NCBI RefSeq assembly: GCF_030285785.1
Contig: NZ_CP127247.1
Coordinates: 4,301,501-4,365,500 of the forward strand
Length of the DNA: 64,000 bases
Reading direction: 5' to 3'
Source of the DNA: Parasedimentitalea psychrophila
GTDB taxonomy: Bacteria > Pseudomonadota > Alphaproteobacteria > Rhodobacterales > Rhodobacteraceae
Shown here: piece by piece, positions 19,370-28,881 of the stretch
Layout: each line of letters begins with the position of its first letter
How positions within the stretch are numbered: position 1 is the stretch's first letter
Made by a program: the position numbers and the translations under genes
The notes under the pieces: generated by a model
The model's input: only the letters and a program-made list of their open reading frames with translations
What the model was told of the DNA's origin: nothing
Databases searched by the model: none

Positions 19370-21007
19370 TTAATTGTCGCCGGTCTGATGTGACAGCGCG
19401 ACAGACACCGGCGCCAATGCCACCCGTGAGGCACGATCTTGCAGCCCCCACAGCAACAGCGCCGAGATGGTGTCCGGCCTGACCCGGCCCAGCATGATCA
19501 CCGCACCTTCCTGACCGGCGCGAAATGCCGCCTGATCGAGAAAGCGGCGGATCGCCTTGGGGTTCTGTCCGGCGCCGTCAAAGTCACGGAACACAACCGA
19601 GGCCGGCACCCCGTCGCGGGCCGCCAGTTTCTGCACAGTGTTCAGCCCGTGATTCTGTGTCAGCAGGCCGCGCCCCGATGCCGCGACCACAGCCGAGACC
19701 TGATCGGCCAGCGGCCGGTTGCCCTGAAACCCGGTGCCGGTGCCTTCCAGCACGGCAATCGATTCGGGCAGGGTCTCAAACCAAACCGCCAGCGCGGTTT
19801 CCGCATCCTGAGGTGCTGCTTCGCGGGGCAAATCGGTCAAGATTAACACCTCAAAGCCTGATGCCCGGCGCGCGTGCATTTTTTCGACCGCATTGGGATC
19901 TTCCGGGTCGATGGCAAAGCTCAGCGGATAGGGGAACCCGACCAGTGCCTCGGCGCCAATCGACTGGGCGTCGTCAATCAGCACAATGGCCATTAGCGGC
20001 CGGCCTTCGAGATTTGTGAAAGATTCAGCATATGCGTCAAAAGGCGATTCCAGCTGAGCAGCAGAATAATTGCCGCCAGTGGTTTCAGTGTTGCGCTCGG
20101 TCAACGGTACAACGGGCGTGCCGATTGTCACAGCTTCAGACGTGTCCCGCCCCCCCGTAGTGGTCGGCAGGGCAGCGACCCTTTCGCCCGGCTGACCCTG
20201 GGTTTCGTCCTGCGCTTCGGCGGTATTGCGGCTTTCTCCGGGAACAAATTGCTCGGCTGGGGCGGTGGTCACGACTGGCAATTGACTGACCGGCATGGTG
20301 CCAGAGTCCGGCGCCTGCAGGCTTGGCACCTCAGCGCTTAGCTCGGGTACCGTCACCGGGGCCGCTGCGGCGCCTTCGGGGGCAATCGGGGCAACCCCCA
20401 TGTCGGGGCTGGCTTCCAGGTCAGCGCCGCGCCCAGTTGACGGCCCCCCCTCAGCACCATCGGCGGTATTGTCCGCAATCTGTGGCGCCGGGGCCTCAGA
20501 GGTCTCGAGGTCCAGTTCGGGCAATTGCGGCATCACTGTTGCCTGCGGCGGCTGCGCCGGTTCGCTGGAGACCACGATCTCAGCTTCCGGCGACGGCGCC
20601 AAGGGCACCGGCAGCGGATCGACGGGCACAACGGCGACATCCATCTGCACCGCAACATTCGGGGAAGACCCACCGTCGCCCGGCAGCTCGACAGTGTCAG
20701 ACAGCGCGGTCCCGGTGGTGGCAACCAGGGGGCGGGAAGCGGTTTGGGTGTCAACGTCTTGCAACATCCTGCTCAGGATATCACCGGCCTCGCCCGTGGG
20801 TGCAACCGGAGCCACCTCGACCAGATGGGCATCCGGGCCAGGTGTGTCCGTCGGCAGGCCCGTTTCCTTTGTCGGTTCGCTGGCCTCAGACGGGGTCTGA
20901 ACCGTGACATCCACCACGTTTGGCAGCGGTGCCGACAATGATAACATCGCTGCGCCACCGACGGCGACCACCGCCCCCAAACTTATCCCACCCAGGAATT
21001 CTCGCAT
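19370..21007 (-). CDS. Divergent polysaccharide deacetylase family protein
   Basis: 545-residue protein. A short N-terminal hydrophobic anchor or signal (FLGGISLGAVVAVGGAAML) leads into about 280 residues of low-complexity Pro/Glu/Ala/Val-rich linker. The C-terminal domain (about residues 335-540) has the divergent polysaccharide deacetylase (YibQ-like) signature: MAIVLIDDAQS, LSFAIDPEDPNA, HARRASGFEVLILTDLP, GRGLLTQNHG and AVIMLGRVRPDT. Canonical metal-binding His residues of active deacetylases are largely missing, as is usual in this subfamily. Start 21007 chosen for the hydrophobic N-terminus and an upstream GAGACAGG. Probably acts in the periplasm on cell-wall glycans. Confidence 0.82.
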   Translation of the reverse strand: MREFLGGISLGAVVAVGGAAMLSLSAPLPNVVDVTVQTPSEASEPTKETGLPTDTPGPDAHLVEVAPVAPTGEAGDILSRMLQDVDTQTASRPLVATTGTALSDTVELPGDGGSSPNVAVQMDVAVVPVDPLPVPLAPSPEAEIVVSSEPAQPPQATVMPQLPELDLETSEAPAPQIADNTADGAEGGPSTGRGADLEASPDMGVAPIAPEGAAAAPVTVPELSAEVPSLQAPDSGTMPVSQLPVVTTAPAEQFVPGESRNTAEAQDETQGQPGERVAALPTTTGGRDTSEAVTIGTPVVPLTERNTETTGGNYSAAQLESPFDAYAESFTNLEGRPLMAIVLIDDAQSIGAEALVGFPYPLSFAIDPEDPNAVEKMHARRASGFEVLILTDLPREAAPQDAETALAVWFETLPESIAVLEGTGTGFQGNRPLADQVSAVVAASGRGLLTQNHGLNTVQKLAARDGVPASVVFRDFDGAGQNPKAIRRFLDQAAFRAGQEGAVIMLGRVRPDTISALLLWGLQDRASRVALAPVSVALSHQTGDN

Positions 21008-21123
21008 GCCTGTCTCGCCTTTCGCGTCTTGCGTCTGCCCGTCAGAGTTGCGGCCACTGCGCCCATCAACACCGGTGGAATAACTGCCGCGCCACCCTGC
21101 GCCCTTGACGCTGCCACGCAACC

Positions 21124-21152
21124 CTGAACATGTATGTTGTGACCACTATAAT
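21124..21152 (+). promoter_or_regulatory. Predicted promoter of the trpG operon
   Basis: A perfect TATAAT (21147-21152) lies 44 bases upstream of the trpG start, with a weak -35 (CTGAAC, 21124-21129) at 17-bp spacing. No Trp-rich leader peptide or attenuator hairpin is visible between it and trpG. Confidence 0.45.
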
Positions 21153-21196
21153 GCGGCGTGGCCCCGCCCCGCCAGCCCTTAAACGAGCCTGTCAAC

Positions 21197-21778
21197 ATGT
21201 TGCTGCTAATAGACAACTATGATTCCTTTACCTACAATCTGGTGCATTACCTAGGAGAACTGGGCGCGCAGGTCGAAATCCGCCGCAATGATGCCCTTGA
21301 TGTGCAAGAGGCAATGGCGATGAAACCCGCCGGTATTTTGCTGTCTCCCGGCCCCCGCGATCCTGATCAGGCCGGTATCTGTCTGGCGCTGACACAGGCC
21401 GCCGCCGAAACCCGCACGCCGCTGATGGGCGTTTGCCTTGGCCACCAGACCATCGGCCAAAACTTTGGCGGCAACATCGTGCGTTGCCACGAGATCGTTC
21501 ATGGCAAGATGGGCACCATGAAACACACAGGTAAGGGTCTGTTCCGCGGCCTTCCAACCCCGTTTGAGGCCACCAGGTATCATTCTCTGGTGGTTGACCG
21601 TGATACATTGCCGGACTGTTTGCAGATCACAGCCGAGCTGGAGGATGGCACCATCATGGGGCTGCAGCACAAAACCCTGCCCATTCACGGCGTCCAGTTC
21701 CACCCCGAATCCATTGCCTCGGAACATGGCCATGCGCTGCTGAAGAACTTTCTGAACGAAATGAAGGAGCCCGCATGA
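21197..21778 (+). CDS. trpG: Anthranilate synthase component II (glutamine amidotransferase)
   Basis: Supplies ammonia from glutamine to TrpE. 193 residues. The start [15 protein letters not shown] at 21197 is the standard family N-terminus; the frame upstream is not conserved. The class I amidotransferase nucleophile Cys is in [11 protein letters not shown] and the His/Glu of the triad in [13 protein letters not shown]. It is the first gene of trpG-trpD-ung-trpC-moaC-moeA and its stop overlaps trpD (ATGA). Confidence 0.95.
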   Translation: MLLLIDNYDSFTYNLVHYLGELGAQVEIRRNDALDVQEAMAMKPAGILLSPGPRDPDQAGICLALTQAAAETRTPLMGVCLGHQTIGQNFGGNIVRCHEIVHGKMGTMKHTGKGLFRGLPTPFEATRYHSLVVDRDTLPDCLQITAELEDGTIMGLQHKTLPIHGVQFHPESIASEHGHALLKNFLNEMKEPA

Positions 21779-22797
21779 GTGATCGACTGAAGCCGCTGAT
21801 CGGCGCATCGGCAGAACGCCCGCTGACCCGCGACGAGGCGGAACTGGCCTTTACCCTGCTGTTTGAGGGCGAGGCCACCCCCAGCCAGATCGGCGGGCTT
21901 CTGATGGCTTTGCGGACCCGCGGTGAAACTGTCGATGAATATGCTGCCGCCGCTACGGTGATGCGGTCAAAATGCAATGCGGTTAAGGCGCCGGCGGGCG
22001 CCATGGACATCGTGGGCACCGGCGGCGATGGCAAACACACGCTGAACATTTCCACAGCCACCGCCTTTGTCACAGCCGGCGCCGGAGTGGTGGTGGCCAA
22101 GCACGGCAACCGCAACCTGTCATCGCGCTCGGGGACTGCTGACGTTCAGACCCAGATGGGTATCAACGTGATGGTGACGCCGGATGTGGTGGAAAAAGCA
22201 CTGGCGGAATGCGGCATCGCCTTCATGATGGCGCCGATGCACCATCCGGCAACCGCCCATGTGATGCCAACCCGGCAAGAACTGGGCACCCGCACCATAT
22301 TCAACATCCTTGGGCCACTGACCAACCCGGCCGGCGTCAAACGCCAGTTGACCGGAGCCTTCTCTCGCGACCTGATCCGGCCAATGGCGGAAACGCTGGG
22401 ACAATTGGGCTCTGAGCGGGCCTGGTTGGTGCATGGCTCCGACGGCACCGACGAGCTGACCATCACCGGTGTCAGCTGGGTCTCGGCGCTGGAAGAAGAC
22501 GGCAGCGTCAAGGATTTCGAACTTCACCCGGAAGAGGCGGGCCTGCCCGTTCACCCATTCGAGGACATCATTGGAGGCTCACCGACCGACAACGCCAACG
22601 CCTTTCGGGCGCTGCTAAATGGTGAAAAATCAGCCTACCGCGACGCGGTTCTGCTCAACACGGCCTCGGCTTTGATTGTCGCTGGAAAGGTGAGGAACCT
22701 GCCGGAAGGTGTTGAAATGGCACGAGAAAGCATTGAATCAGGGGCGGCAAAATCGAAGCTGGAGGCCCTGGCACGGATCACCACTGCAGCGAGCTGA
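21775..22797 (+). CDS. trpD: Anthranilate phosphoribosyltransferase
   Basis: Transfers phosphoribosyl from PRPP to anthranilate. 340 residues. Visible: the PRPP-binding [14 protein letters not shown] motif, the [16 protein letters not shown] loop (anthranilate/PRPP), the MHHPA motif, and [14 protein letters not shown]. The start overlaps the trpG stop by four bases and ung begins 7 bases after its stop. Confidence 0.96.
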   Translation: MSDRLKPLIGASAERPLTRDEAELAFTLLFEGEATPSQIGGLLMALRTRGETVDEYAAAATVMRSKCNAVKAPAGAMDIVGTGGDGKHTLNISTATAFVTAGAGVVVAKHGNRNLSSRSGTADVQTQMGINVMVTPDVVEKALAECGIAFMMAPMHHPATAHVMPTRQELGTRTIFNILGPLTNPAGVKRQLTGAFSRDLIRPMAETLGQLGSERAWLVHGSDGTDELTITGVSWVSALEEDGSVKDFELHPEEAGLPVHPFEDIIGGSPTDNANAFRALLNGEKSAYRDAVLLNTASALIVAGKVRNLPEGVEMARESIESGAAKSKLEALARITTAAS

Positions 22798-22804
22798 GAC
22801 CCCG

Positions 22805-23473
22805 ATGAGCAAATCCAACAAGCCCCCGGGTTGGTCAGACCTCGCGTTCTTTGCCGAGGACTGGCCAGCAATAGACGCAGCCATCGCCGCCGATGCTCGG
22901 CAAATTCTGCCGCCTGATCATCAGCGGTTTGCGGCGCTGCAGCTCACCCCGCCCGAAAAAACCCGCGTGGTGATTCTGGGCCAGGACCCCTACCCGACGC
23001 CGGGGCACGCCCACGGGCTGGCCTTTTCGGTCGAACCAGATGTGCGCCCATTGCCACGCTCGCTGAACAATATCTTCAAGGAATTGATCGACGATACCGG
23101 TCAGGCCCCTTTATCCGGAGACCTGCACCACTGGGCCGCCCAGGGGGTCTTGCTGCTGAACACCGCGCTGTCGGTTCCGGCGGGCGAGGCCAATGGCCAC
23201 AAACAGCTTGGTTGGTCCCGGCTAGCCCATCAGGTGCTGGACCTGACGTCTCGCCGACCCACCGCCTACATTCTCTGGGGCAACGCGGCGCAAAAGCTTG
23301 AAACTTATATCAATCCGGGCGATCACCTGATCCTGAAATCGCCCCATCCCTCGCCGCTCTCGGCGCGACGCGGCTTTTTTGGCTCGCAGCCGTTTTCAGC
23401 GGTAAACCGCTGGCTGAACTCTCGCGGTGAGGTTACAATCAATTGGACGAACCCCCCGGAGGCGTTGAAATGA
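22805..23473 (+). CDS. ung: Uracil-DNA glycosylase (family 1)
   Basis: Removes uracil from DNA to start base-excision repair. 222 residues. The catalytic water-activating Asp is in [17 protein letters not shown] (about residue 61) and the DNA-intercalation loop [13 protein letters not shown] carries the second catalytic His; LLLNTALSV and ILWGNAAQ are also typical family-1 segments. The start 22805 gives the usual length. It sits inside the trp run: it follows trpD by 7 bases and its TGA overlaps the trpC ATG. Confidence 0.94.
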   Translation: MSKSNKPPGWSDLAFFAEDWPAIDAAIAADARQILPPDHQRFAALQLTPPEKTRVVILGQDPYPTPGHAHGLAFSVEPDVRPLPRSLNNIFKELIDDTGQAPLSGDLHHWAAQGVLLLNTALSVPAGEANGHKQLGWSRLAHQVLDLTSRRPTAYILWGNAAQKLETYINPGDHLILKSPHPSPLSARRGFFGSQPFSAVNRWLNSRGEVTINWTNPPEALK

Positions 23474-24282
23474 CAATAAATGTGCTCGATAAGATCAAGG
23501 CCTACAAGCTGGAAGAAGTGGCCGCCGACAAGGCTGCCAAACCCCTAAGCGAGGTCGAGGCCGAAGCCCGCGAGGCCAGCCCGCCGCGTGGTTTTGCCCA
23601 GGCGCTGAAAAGGGCCAACCGCGAGGGATATGGCCTGATCGCCGAGATCAAAAAGGCCAGCCCGTCCAAAGGCCTGATCCGCGCTGATTTTGAGCCCGCA
23701 GCACTGGCACAGGCCTATCAGCTGGGCGGTGCCAGCTGTCTTTCGGTGCTGACCGACACGCCCAGCTTTCAGGGCGCCAAGGATTTCCTGGTCCAGGCCC
23801 GCGCCGCCTGCAGCCTGCCGGCCCTGCGCAAGGATTTCATGTATGACACCTATCAGGTCGCCGAGGCCCGCGCGCTTGGCGCCGACTGCATTCTGATCAT
23901 TCTGGCCTCAGTCTCTGATGCCCAGGCCGCCGAATTGGAACAGGCGGCATTTGACTGGGGCATGGATGTGCTGCTCGAGGTGCATGATGCGGCGGAGCTG
24001 GAGCGGGCCTGCGCGCTGCAATCACCGCTGATGGGGATCAACAATCGCAATCTCAAGACCTTTGAGACCACGTTGGACACCACTCGCACCCTGTCAAAAC
24101 TGGTCCCCGCCGACCGTATGATCGTCAGCGAAAGCGGCTTGACCAGCCCGCAGGATCTGGCGGCAATGGCCCGCTACGGCGCCCGCAGCTTCCTGATCGG
24201 CGAAAGCCTGATGCGTCAGGACGACGTGGCCAGCGCCACCCGCACCCTACTTGCCTCGCCCCTCAGACCCGGAGCCATGTGA
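23470..24282 (+). CDS. trpC: Indole-3-glycerol phosphate synthase
   Basis: Closes the indole ring in tryptophan synthesis. 270 residues, TIM barrel. Visible: the catalytic Lys/Glu region [56 protein letters not shown] and [15 protein letters not shown] 23470 has GGAGG upstream and overlaps the ung stop by four bases. Its own stop overlaps the moaC start by one base (TGATG). Confidence 0.96.
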   Translation: MTINVLDKIKAYKLEEVAADKAAKPLSEVEAEAREASPPRGFAQALKRANREGYGLIAEIKKASPSKGLIRADFEPAALAQAYQLGGASCLSVLTDTPSFQGAKDFLVQARAACSLPALRKDFMYDTYQVAEARALGADCILIILASVSDAQAAELEQAAFDWGMDVLLEVHDAAELERACALQSPLMGINNRNLKTFETTLDTTRTLSKLVPADRMIVSESGLTSPQDLAAMARYGARSFLIGESLMRQDDVASATRTLLASPLRPGAM

Positions 24283-24752
24283 TGCCGCTGACCCATTTTG
24301 ACACCAAGGGCGATGCCCATATGGTTGACGTCTCCGACAAAGCGGTGACCGCGCGCATTGCCAGCGCCCAGGCTTATATCCGCATGGCCCAGGCCACATT
24401 CGACATCCTCTCGCAGGGGCGCGCGAAAAAAGGCGATGTGCTGGGCGTGGCGCGTCTGGCAGGCATCATGGGGGCCAAGAAAACCGCCGATCTGATCCCG
24501 CTGTGTCACCCGCTTCCCATCACCAAAGTGGCGGTTGAGCTGACCCTGGACCCGGACCTTCCCGGGGTGCGGATTGAGACCACGGTCAAGACAACTGGCC
24601 AGACCGGCATCGAAATGGAGGCGCTCACCGCCGCCAGTATCGCCGCCCTAACGGTCTATGACATGAGCAAGGCAGTTGATAAGGCGATGGAGATCGGCGG
24701 GCTGCGCGTTATTCTAAAAGACGGCGGTAAATCAGGACGTTACGAGGCATAG
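24282..24752 (+). CDS. moaC: Cyclic pyranopterin monophosphate synthase
   Basis: Second enzyme of molybdopterin synthesis, forming cPMP from the MoaA product. 156 residues from ATG 24282, preceded by GGAG. Motifs: [12 protein letters not shown], the [13 protein letters not shown] loop, [14 protein letters not shown] and the catalytic Lys region [11 protein letters not shown]. Starts on the last base of the trpC stop and is directly followed by moeA. Confidence 0.96.
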   Translation: MPLTHFDTKGDAHMVDVSDKAVTARIASAQAYIRMAQATFDILSQGRAKKGDVLGVARLAGIMGAKKTADLIPLCHPLPITKVAVELTLDPDLPGVRIETTVKTTGQTGIEMEALTAASIAALTVYDMSKAVDKAMEIGGLRVILKDGGKSGRYEA

Positions 24753-25925
24753 ATGATCACAGTTGACGACGCTCTTGGCCATCTTATGGCGCTGGTCTCA
24801 CCACTGGACAGCGAACAGGTCCCCTTGATCGAGGCCGCCGGTCGGGTGCTGGCCACAGATGTGACAGCGCGGCGCGATCAGCCGCCTTTTGCCGCCTCGG
24901 CGATGGATGGTTACGCCATGCGCGCCGACGAGGTGGAGCAGCATTCTATCTTCAAGGTGATTGGCGAATCCGCGGCCGGTCATCGTTTTGAGGGCCAGGT
25001 CAAACCGGGTCAGGCGGTGCGTATCTTCACCGGTGCGCCGGTGCCGGCAGGTGCCGATTTTGTGGTCATTCAGGAGGACATCAGCCGCTCCGGCGACCTG
25101 ATCACCATCGCCAGCGCCCCCAGCAGCAATGCCAACATTCGCGCCCTGGGCGGTGATTTCAAAATCGGCGACCGGGTGACGGCACCGCGCCTGCTCAACC
25201 CCAGCGACATAGCCCTTCTGGCGTCAATGAACATCGCCAATGTGCCGGTGACCAGGCGGCCGCAGGTGGCGCTGATCTCAACCGGAGACGAATTGGTGAT
25301 GCCTGGCGAAAATCCGGGCCCGGATCAAATCATCGCCTCCAACACCTTTGGCCTCAAGGCGATGTTGGATCAGCTCGGCGCCCATTGCCGCATCCTGCCA
25401 ATCGCCCGTGATACCGAGGCCTCGCTGACGATGGGTTTTGACCTCGCAGCCGGCGCCGACCTGATCATAACCATTGGCGGTGCCTCGGTTGGTGATCATG
25501 ATCTGGTCGGAAAAGTGGCCGGCGATCTGGGGCTGGAGCGCTCCTTTTACAAAGTGGCAATGCGCCCAGGGAAGCCTCTGATGGGCGGCCGGATGACCGG
25601 CGCCGCAATGGTTGGTCTTCCGGGAAACCCTGTATCTGCAATGGTTTGCGGCCATATCTTCATCGCACCGATGATCCGCTGCATGCTCGGTCTGGGGGCG
25701 GTTCCCTGCTCCCCTCGAACCGCATCCCTGTCTGCGCCTTTGCCAGCCAATGGGCCGCGCCAGCACTACATGCGTGCAAAACTGGACCAGGGCAAGATCC
25801 GCGCCTTTGATCGCCAGGACAGCGCCTTGCTGACGGTTCTCGCCGAGGCCAACGCTCTGCTGATCCGGCCGCCAAACGACCCGGCCCGCACCATCGGCGA
25901 GCAGGTCGCATATCTGCCACTCTGA
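24753..25925 (+). CDS. moeA: Molybdopterin molybdenumtransferase
   Basis: Inserts molybdate into adenylated molybdopterin. 390 residues. Visible: the N-terminal FAASAMDGYAMRADE, VRIFTGAPVPAGADFVV, the substrate-binding loop TIGGASVGDHDLVGKV and VAMRPGKPLMGG, then GLPGNPVSAMVCG and a C-terminal beta-barrel domain. The ATG immediately follows the moaC stop with no gap. Confidence 0.95.
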   Translation: MITVDDALGHLMALVSPLDSEQVPLIEAAGRVLATDVTARRDQPPFAASAMDGYAMRADEVEQHSIFKVIGESAAGHRFEGQVKPGQAVRIFTGAPVPAGADFVVIQEDISRSGDLITIASAPSSNANIRALGGDFKIGDRVTAPRLLNPSDIALLASMNIANVPVTRRPQVALISTGDELVMPGENPGPDQIIASNTFGLKAMLDQLGAHCRILPIARDTEASLTMGFDLAAGADLIITIGGASVGDHDLVGKVAGDLGLERSFYKVAMRPGKPLMGGRMTGAAMVGLPGNPVSAMVCGHIFIAPMIRCMLGLGAVPCSPRTASLSAPLPANGPRQHYMRAKLDQGKIRAFDRQDSALLTVLAEANALLIRPPNDPARTIGEQVAYLPL

Positions 25926-25930
25926 ACCAT

Positions 25931-25963
25931 TTCTTCTTGTCCTTAAATACCTCCGCCGGAGGC
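25931..25963 (-). repeat. Dispersed hairpin element, copy 1
   Basis: Read on the minus strand it is a self-complementary CCTCCGGCGGAGG followed by TATTT and a purine-rich GGACAAGAAGAA tail. An almost identical copy is at 38544-38576 (one base shorter), and a related arrangement is at about 41265-41300. Found between moeA and lexA. Confidence 0.75.
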
Positions 25964-26013
25964 CCGTGCCCCGGGCGCGGCCCCTCTAAAATTGGGGCAA
26001 AGCCGCAACGCCG

Positions 26014-26042
26014 TTGACACAAAACAAGAACAGGACTAGAAC
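26014..26042 (+). promoter_or_regulatory. lexA promoter with overlapping SOS box
   Basis: A -35 TTGACA (26014-26019) and -10 TAGAAC (26037-26042) are separated by 17 bases. The alphaproteobacterial LexA site GAAC-N7-GAAC is perfect at 26028-26042 and covers the -10, so LexA binding would block its own promoter. The start codon of lexA is 33 bases further on. Confidence 0.85.
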
Positions 26043-26075
26043 AAATCAAAACGCGGCGGTGCGGAGGATCCCCTT

Positions 26076-26774
26076 ATGCTGACCAAGAAACAGTTGGATT
26101 TACTTGAATTCATTCACCATCGGCTCCAAAAGGACGGCGTGCCACCCAGCTTTGACGAGATGAAGGTGGCGCTAAACCTGCGCTCCAAATCCGGCATCCA
26201 CCGGCTGATCACCGCCCTCGAGGAACGCGGTTTTATTCGCCGTCTGGCGCACCGGGCCCGGGCCATCGAAATCATCCGCCTGCCGGAAACCCTGGGCGGT
26301 AGCAATGCGCCGATTGGCTTCTCACCCCGGGTGATCCAAGGCGGCAATTCGTCTGCGGCACCAGCCAATGTCGAACCCGCCCGGGCAATGGCGGTGGAGC
26401 TGCCGGTCATGGGACGCATCGCCGCCGGTGTCCCGATCGAGGCCATCAGCCAGGTTTCCCATCAGGTTTCGGTGCCCAGCTCAATGCTCTCCACCGCCGG
26501 CCAGCACTATGCGCTTGAGGTGCGTGGCGATTCAATGATCGAGGCCGGCATCAACAACGGTGACGTTGTGGTGATCCGCGAAACCACGGTGGCAGACAAT
26601 GGTGATATCGTCGTTGCGCTGGTTGAGGGGCAAGAGGCAACATTGAAACGGTTTCGCCGCCAGGGCGGCTCCATTGCGCTCGAAGCGGCCAATCCGGCTT
26701 ATGAAACCCGTGTTTACCCGGAAAAAAATGTCAAGGTGCAGGGCCGTCTGGTTGGGTTGATCCGCACCTATTGA
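26076..26774 (+). CDS. lexA: SOS-response transcriptional repressor LexA
   Basis: 232 residues. The N-terminal winged helix-turn-helix (about 1-65, [35 protein letters not shown]) is of the alphaproteobacterial type. The C-terminal S24 autoprotease has the cleavage site Ala117-Gly118 (RIAAGVPIE), catalytic Ser153 (RGDSMIEAG) and Lys191 (ATLKRF). The SOS box upstream indicates autoregulation. It ends four bases before the comEC stop on the opposite strand. Confidence 0.96.
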   Translation: MLTKKQLDLLEFIHHRLQKDGVPPSFDEMKVALNLRSKSGIHRLITALEERGFIRRLAHRARAIEIIRLPETLGGSNAPIGFSPRVIQGGNSSAAPANVEPARAMAVELPVMGRIAAGVPIEAISQVSHQVSVPSSMLSTAGQHYALEVRGDSMIEAGINNGDVVVIRETTVADNGDIVVALVEGQEATLKRFRRQGGSIALEAANPAYETRVYPEKNVKVQGRLVGLIRTY

Positions 26775-26778
26775 GGCA

Positions 26779-28812
26779 TCAGCGGCGGTCGGCGCTGGCG
26801 CCGTTTGGCAAGGCGCCGGTCCACAGACGCTGTCCCGCCAGCTCCTGCGCGCTCAACAGGGTGCCATCCGAGGTGATCATCAGACTGCCCAGCTGGCGCA
26901 AACGGGCAGGATCAAACAGCTGGCAGCCGCCGCTCAGATCCTTGTCCACCGTGGTGACAATGACCTGCCCCGTCAGGCAGACATCATGCGCCTCAACGGC
27001 CCGTTTGCCGATCACATGTATCACTTCGGTGCTGCCAATCATGGTGCTTTTGACAGGACCAGTCCAGCGCGCCGCAGCAGCGGCCTGATCACTGCCGTCA
27101 CCGTCATTCTCCAGCCAGATCCGGGCCGCAAAACCAGCGCCTTTTGGTTTTGACAGCGCCCGGCCGCCGACGGTCATCTTTCCCAGCAAAGCGCCATCGG
27201 CAGATATCAGCACCGGCGGGCGGGTGGCCTGCGCCCATAGGATAAAGGCCAGCATCACAGGCACCAGACCAAGGCTCCGCCACCGCCCCTGCCACAGGAT
27301 TAGCTGCAACATGCCAAAGGTGATCAGCGGCAAAACGACAGGACCGGGCGCCACCACCCGGCCCTGCGCCCCCTCCAACCCGGTGACCCAATGCGCCACC
27401 ATCAGGATCCAGTCCAATCCCCAGCCCATCAGCCTCAAGCCGATCATCTCGCCGCCCAGCGGGGCCAGGCATAATGCCAGCACCGCCGCCGGGATCACCA
27501 GCACCCCCATCAGCGGCACTGACGCCAGATTTGCAATCAATCCGTAATGCGACAGAGTGTTGAAATGCGCCGCCCCAAACGGCGCCGTCGCCGCCCCCGC
27601 CACGGCTGAGGAAATCACCACCGCAACAGCGCCCCGCATCCAGCCAGGCCCCAGCGACACCCCCGTCTCCCGGATCCAAGTGAACACCGCAACCAGTGCC
27701 GTGGTGGCAGCAAAGCTCATCTGAAACCCCGGGCTCATCAGGCTTTCCGGTCGATGTGCCAGCACAATCATCGCCGCCAGTGCCACCGCCCGCAAAGAGA
27801 AGGCCCGCCGGTCCAGCAGCACCGCGCCCAGCACCACCGCCACCATGATAAAGGCCCGCTCGGTTGCAACATTGCCGCCCGACAGCGCCAGATATGCCGC
27901 CGCCACCAGCAAAGCCCCCACAGCGGCGATCTTTTTCACCGCCAGCCGCAGCGCAACTCTCGGCCAAAGGCAGAGAAACAGCCGTAGGGAAGCAAAGACA
28001 AATCCGCTCAGCAACCCCATATGCAGACCGGAAATCGCCAGCAGATGCGCCAGGTTACTGCCGCGCAACGCCATCAGACTACCCTGTCCGATGCCACTTC
28101 GGTCTCCGGTGGTGAGCGCCGCGGCAAAGCCGCCGGTCTCGCCCGGAAGACGCTTCTGGATATAGGTTGAGGCATCTCTGCGAAATCGCTGCAGCCACAG
28201 ATCCCTCCGGTTGGGAGCGGCCAGGAGCACCGGCAAACGGGTGTAACCAACGGCGCCAATCTGTTGAAACCAGGCATGGAGGCGAAAATCAAAGCCGCCG
28301 GGCTCGGCCGGGCCTTGCGGCGGCATCAGATGGCCAGTGGTGAGAATTTGACTGCCCGGAACCGGTATGTTTTTCGACCCATGCAACGATATGCGCACCC
28401 GTTCAGGGGTCTCCACGCGCGCCATATCGCGCAATCTCACCCGGTCCAGGGTCAGCCGCACCGCGTCGCTGGCAGAGCGGTCAATGGCAATGACTCGGCC
28501 CTCGATCGGACCGTAATACCGGTAGGGCAACACCGCAGCCGCGACATAATGGGCGCGGGACCCGCTAAGACAGAACCCGGCGGCAACCAACATCAGCGCC
28601 CATCCCAAGACCGCAGCATTTTCCGGGGCCCGCAGGCCAATCAACCCGCCAAAGGTGCCAAGCAGCGCCAGAGCGAGGTATATTTCGACGTCCGGCTCAG
28701 CCATCAGCGCAAAATATAGCCCAACCCCTGCGCCCAGACACACTGGGGCCCAGGGGAACAGATGCCCCCGTTGGCTCAGCAACAGGGTGTCGAATGCGGC
28801 AGTCGCAGACAT
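26779..28812 (-). CDS. comEC: ComEC/Rec2 family DNA-uptake channel protein
   Basis: 677-residue inner-membrane protein expected to move single-stranded DNA into the cytoplasm. N-terminal membrane helices (about 20-80), an OB-like DUF4131 region (about 90-180), then the Competence domain with the signature NLAHLLAISGLHMGLLSGF and many helices to about residue 520. The C-terminal part (about 540-677) lacks the metal-binding HxHxDH of the beta-lactamase-like domain, as in many alphaproteobacterial ComEC. Start 28812 has GAGGAG just upstream; the frame continues open for another kilobase antisense to gltX, but that extension is not protein-like. Divergent from gltX with a 69-base gap. Confidence 0.88.
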   Translation of the reverse strand: MSATAAFDTLLLSQRGHLFPWAPVCLGAGVGLYFALMAEPDVEIYLALALLGTFGGLIGLRAPENAAVLGWALMLVAAGFCLSGSRAHYVAAAVLPYRYYGPIEGRVIAIDRSASDAVRLTLDRVRLRDMARVETPERVRISLHGSKNIPVPGSQILTTGHLMPPQGPAEPGGFDFRLHAWFQQIGAVGYTRLPVLLAAPNRRDLWLQRFRRDASTYIQKRLPGETGGFAAALTTGDRSGIGQGSLMALRGSNLAHLLAISGLHMGLLSGFVFASLRLFLCLWPRVALRLAVKKIAAVGALLVAAAYLALSGGNVATERAFIMVAVVLGAVLLDRRAFSLRAVALAAMIVLAHRPESLMSPGFQMSFAATTALVAVFTWIRETGVSLGPGWMRGAVAVVISSAVAGAATAPFGAAHFNTLSHYGLIANLASVPLMGVLVIPAAVLALCLAPLGGEMIGLRLMGWGLDWILMVAHWVTGLEGAQGRVVAPGPVVLPLITFGMLQLILWQGRWRSLGLVPVMLAFILWAQATRPPVLISADGALLGKMTVGGRALSKPKGAGFAARIWLENDGDGSDQAAAAARWTGPVKSTMIGSTEVIHVIGKRAVEAHDVCLTGQVIVTTVDKDLSGGCQLFDPARLRQLGSLMITSDGTLLSAQELAGQRLWTGALPNGASADRR

Positions 28813-28881
28813 CTTGCTCCTCACCGTTTGGCTCGGTAAACAGGGCTCAAAGTTACCCCCACAATAGTTTCCAAAAGGTAA

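Noticed and set aside
21008-21196. Search for a Trp leader peptide and attenuator ahead of trpG
   Set aside because: No run of Trp codons or alternative hairpins could be found.
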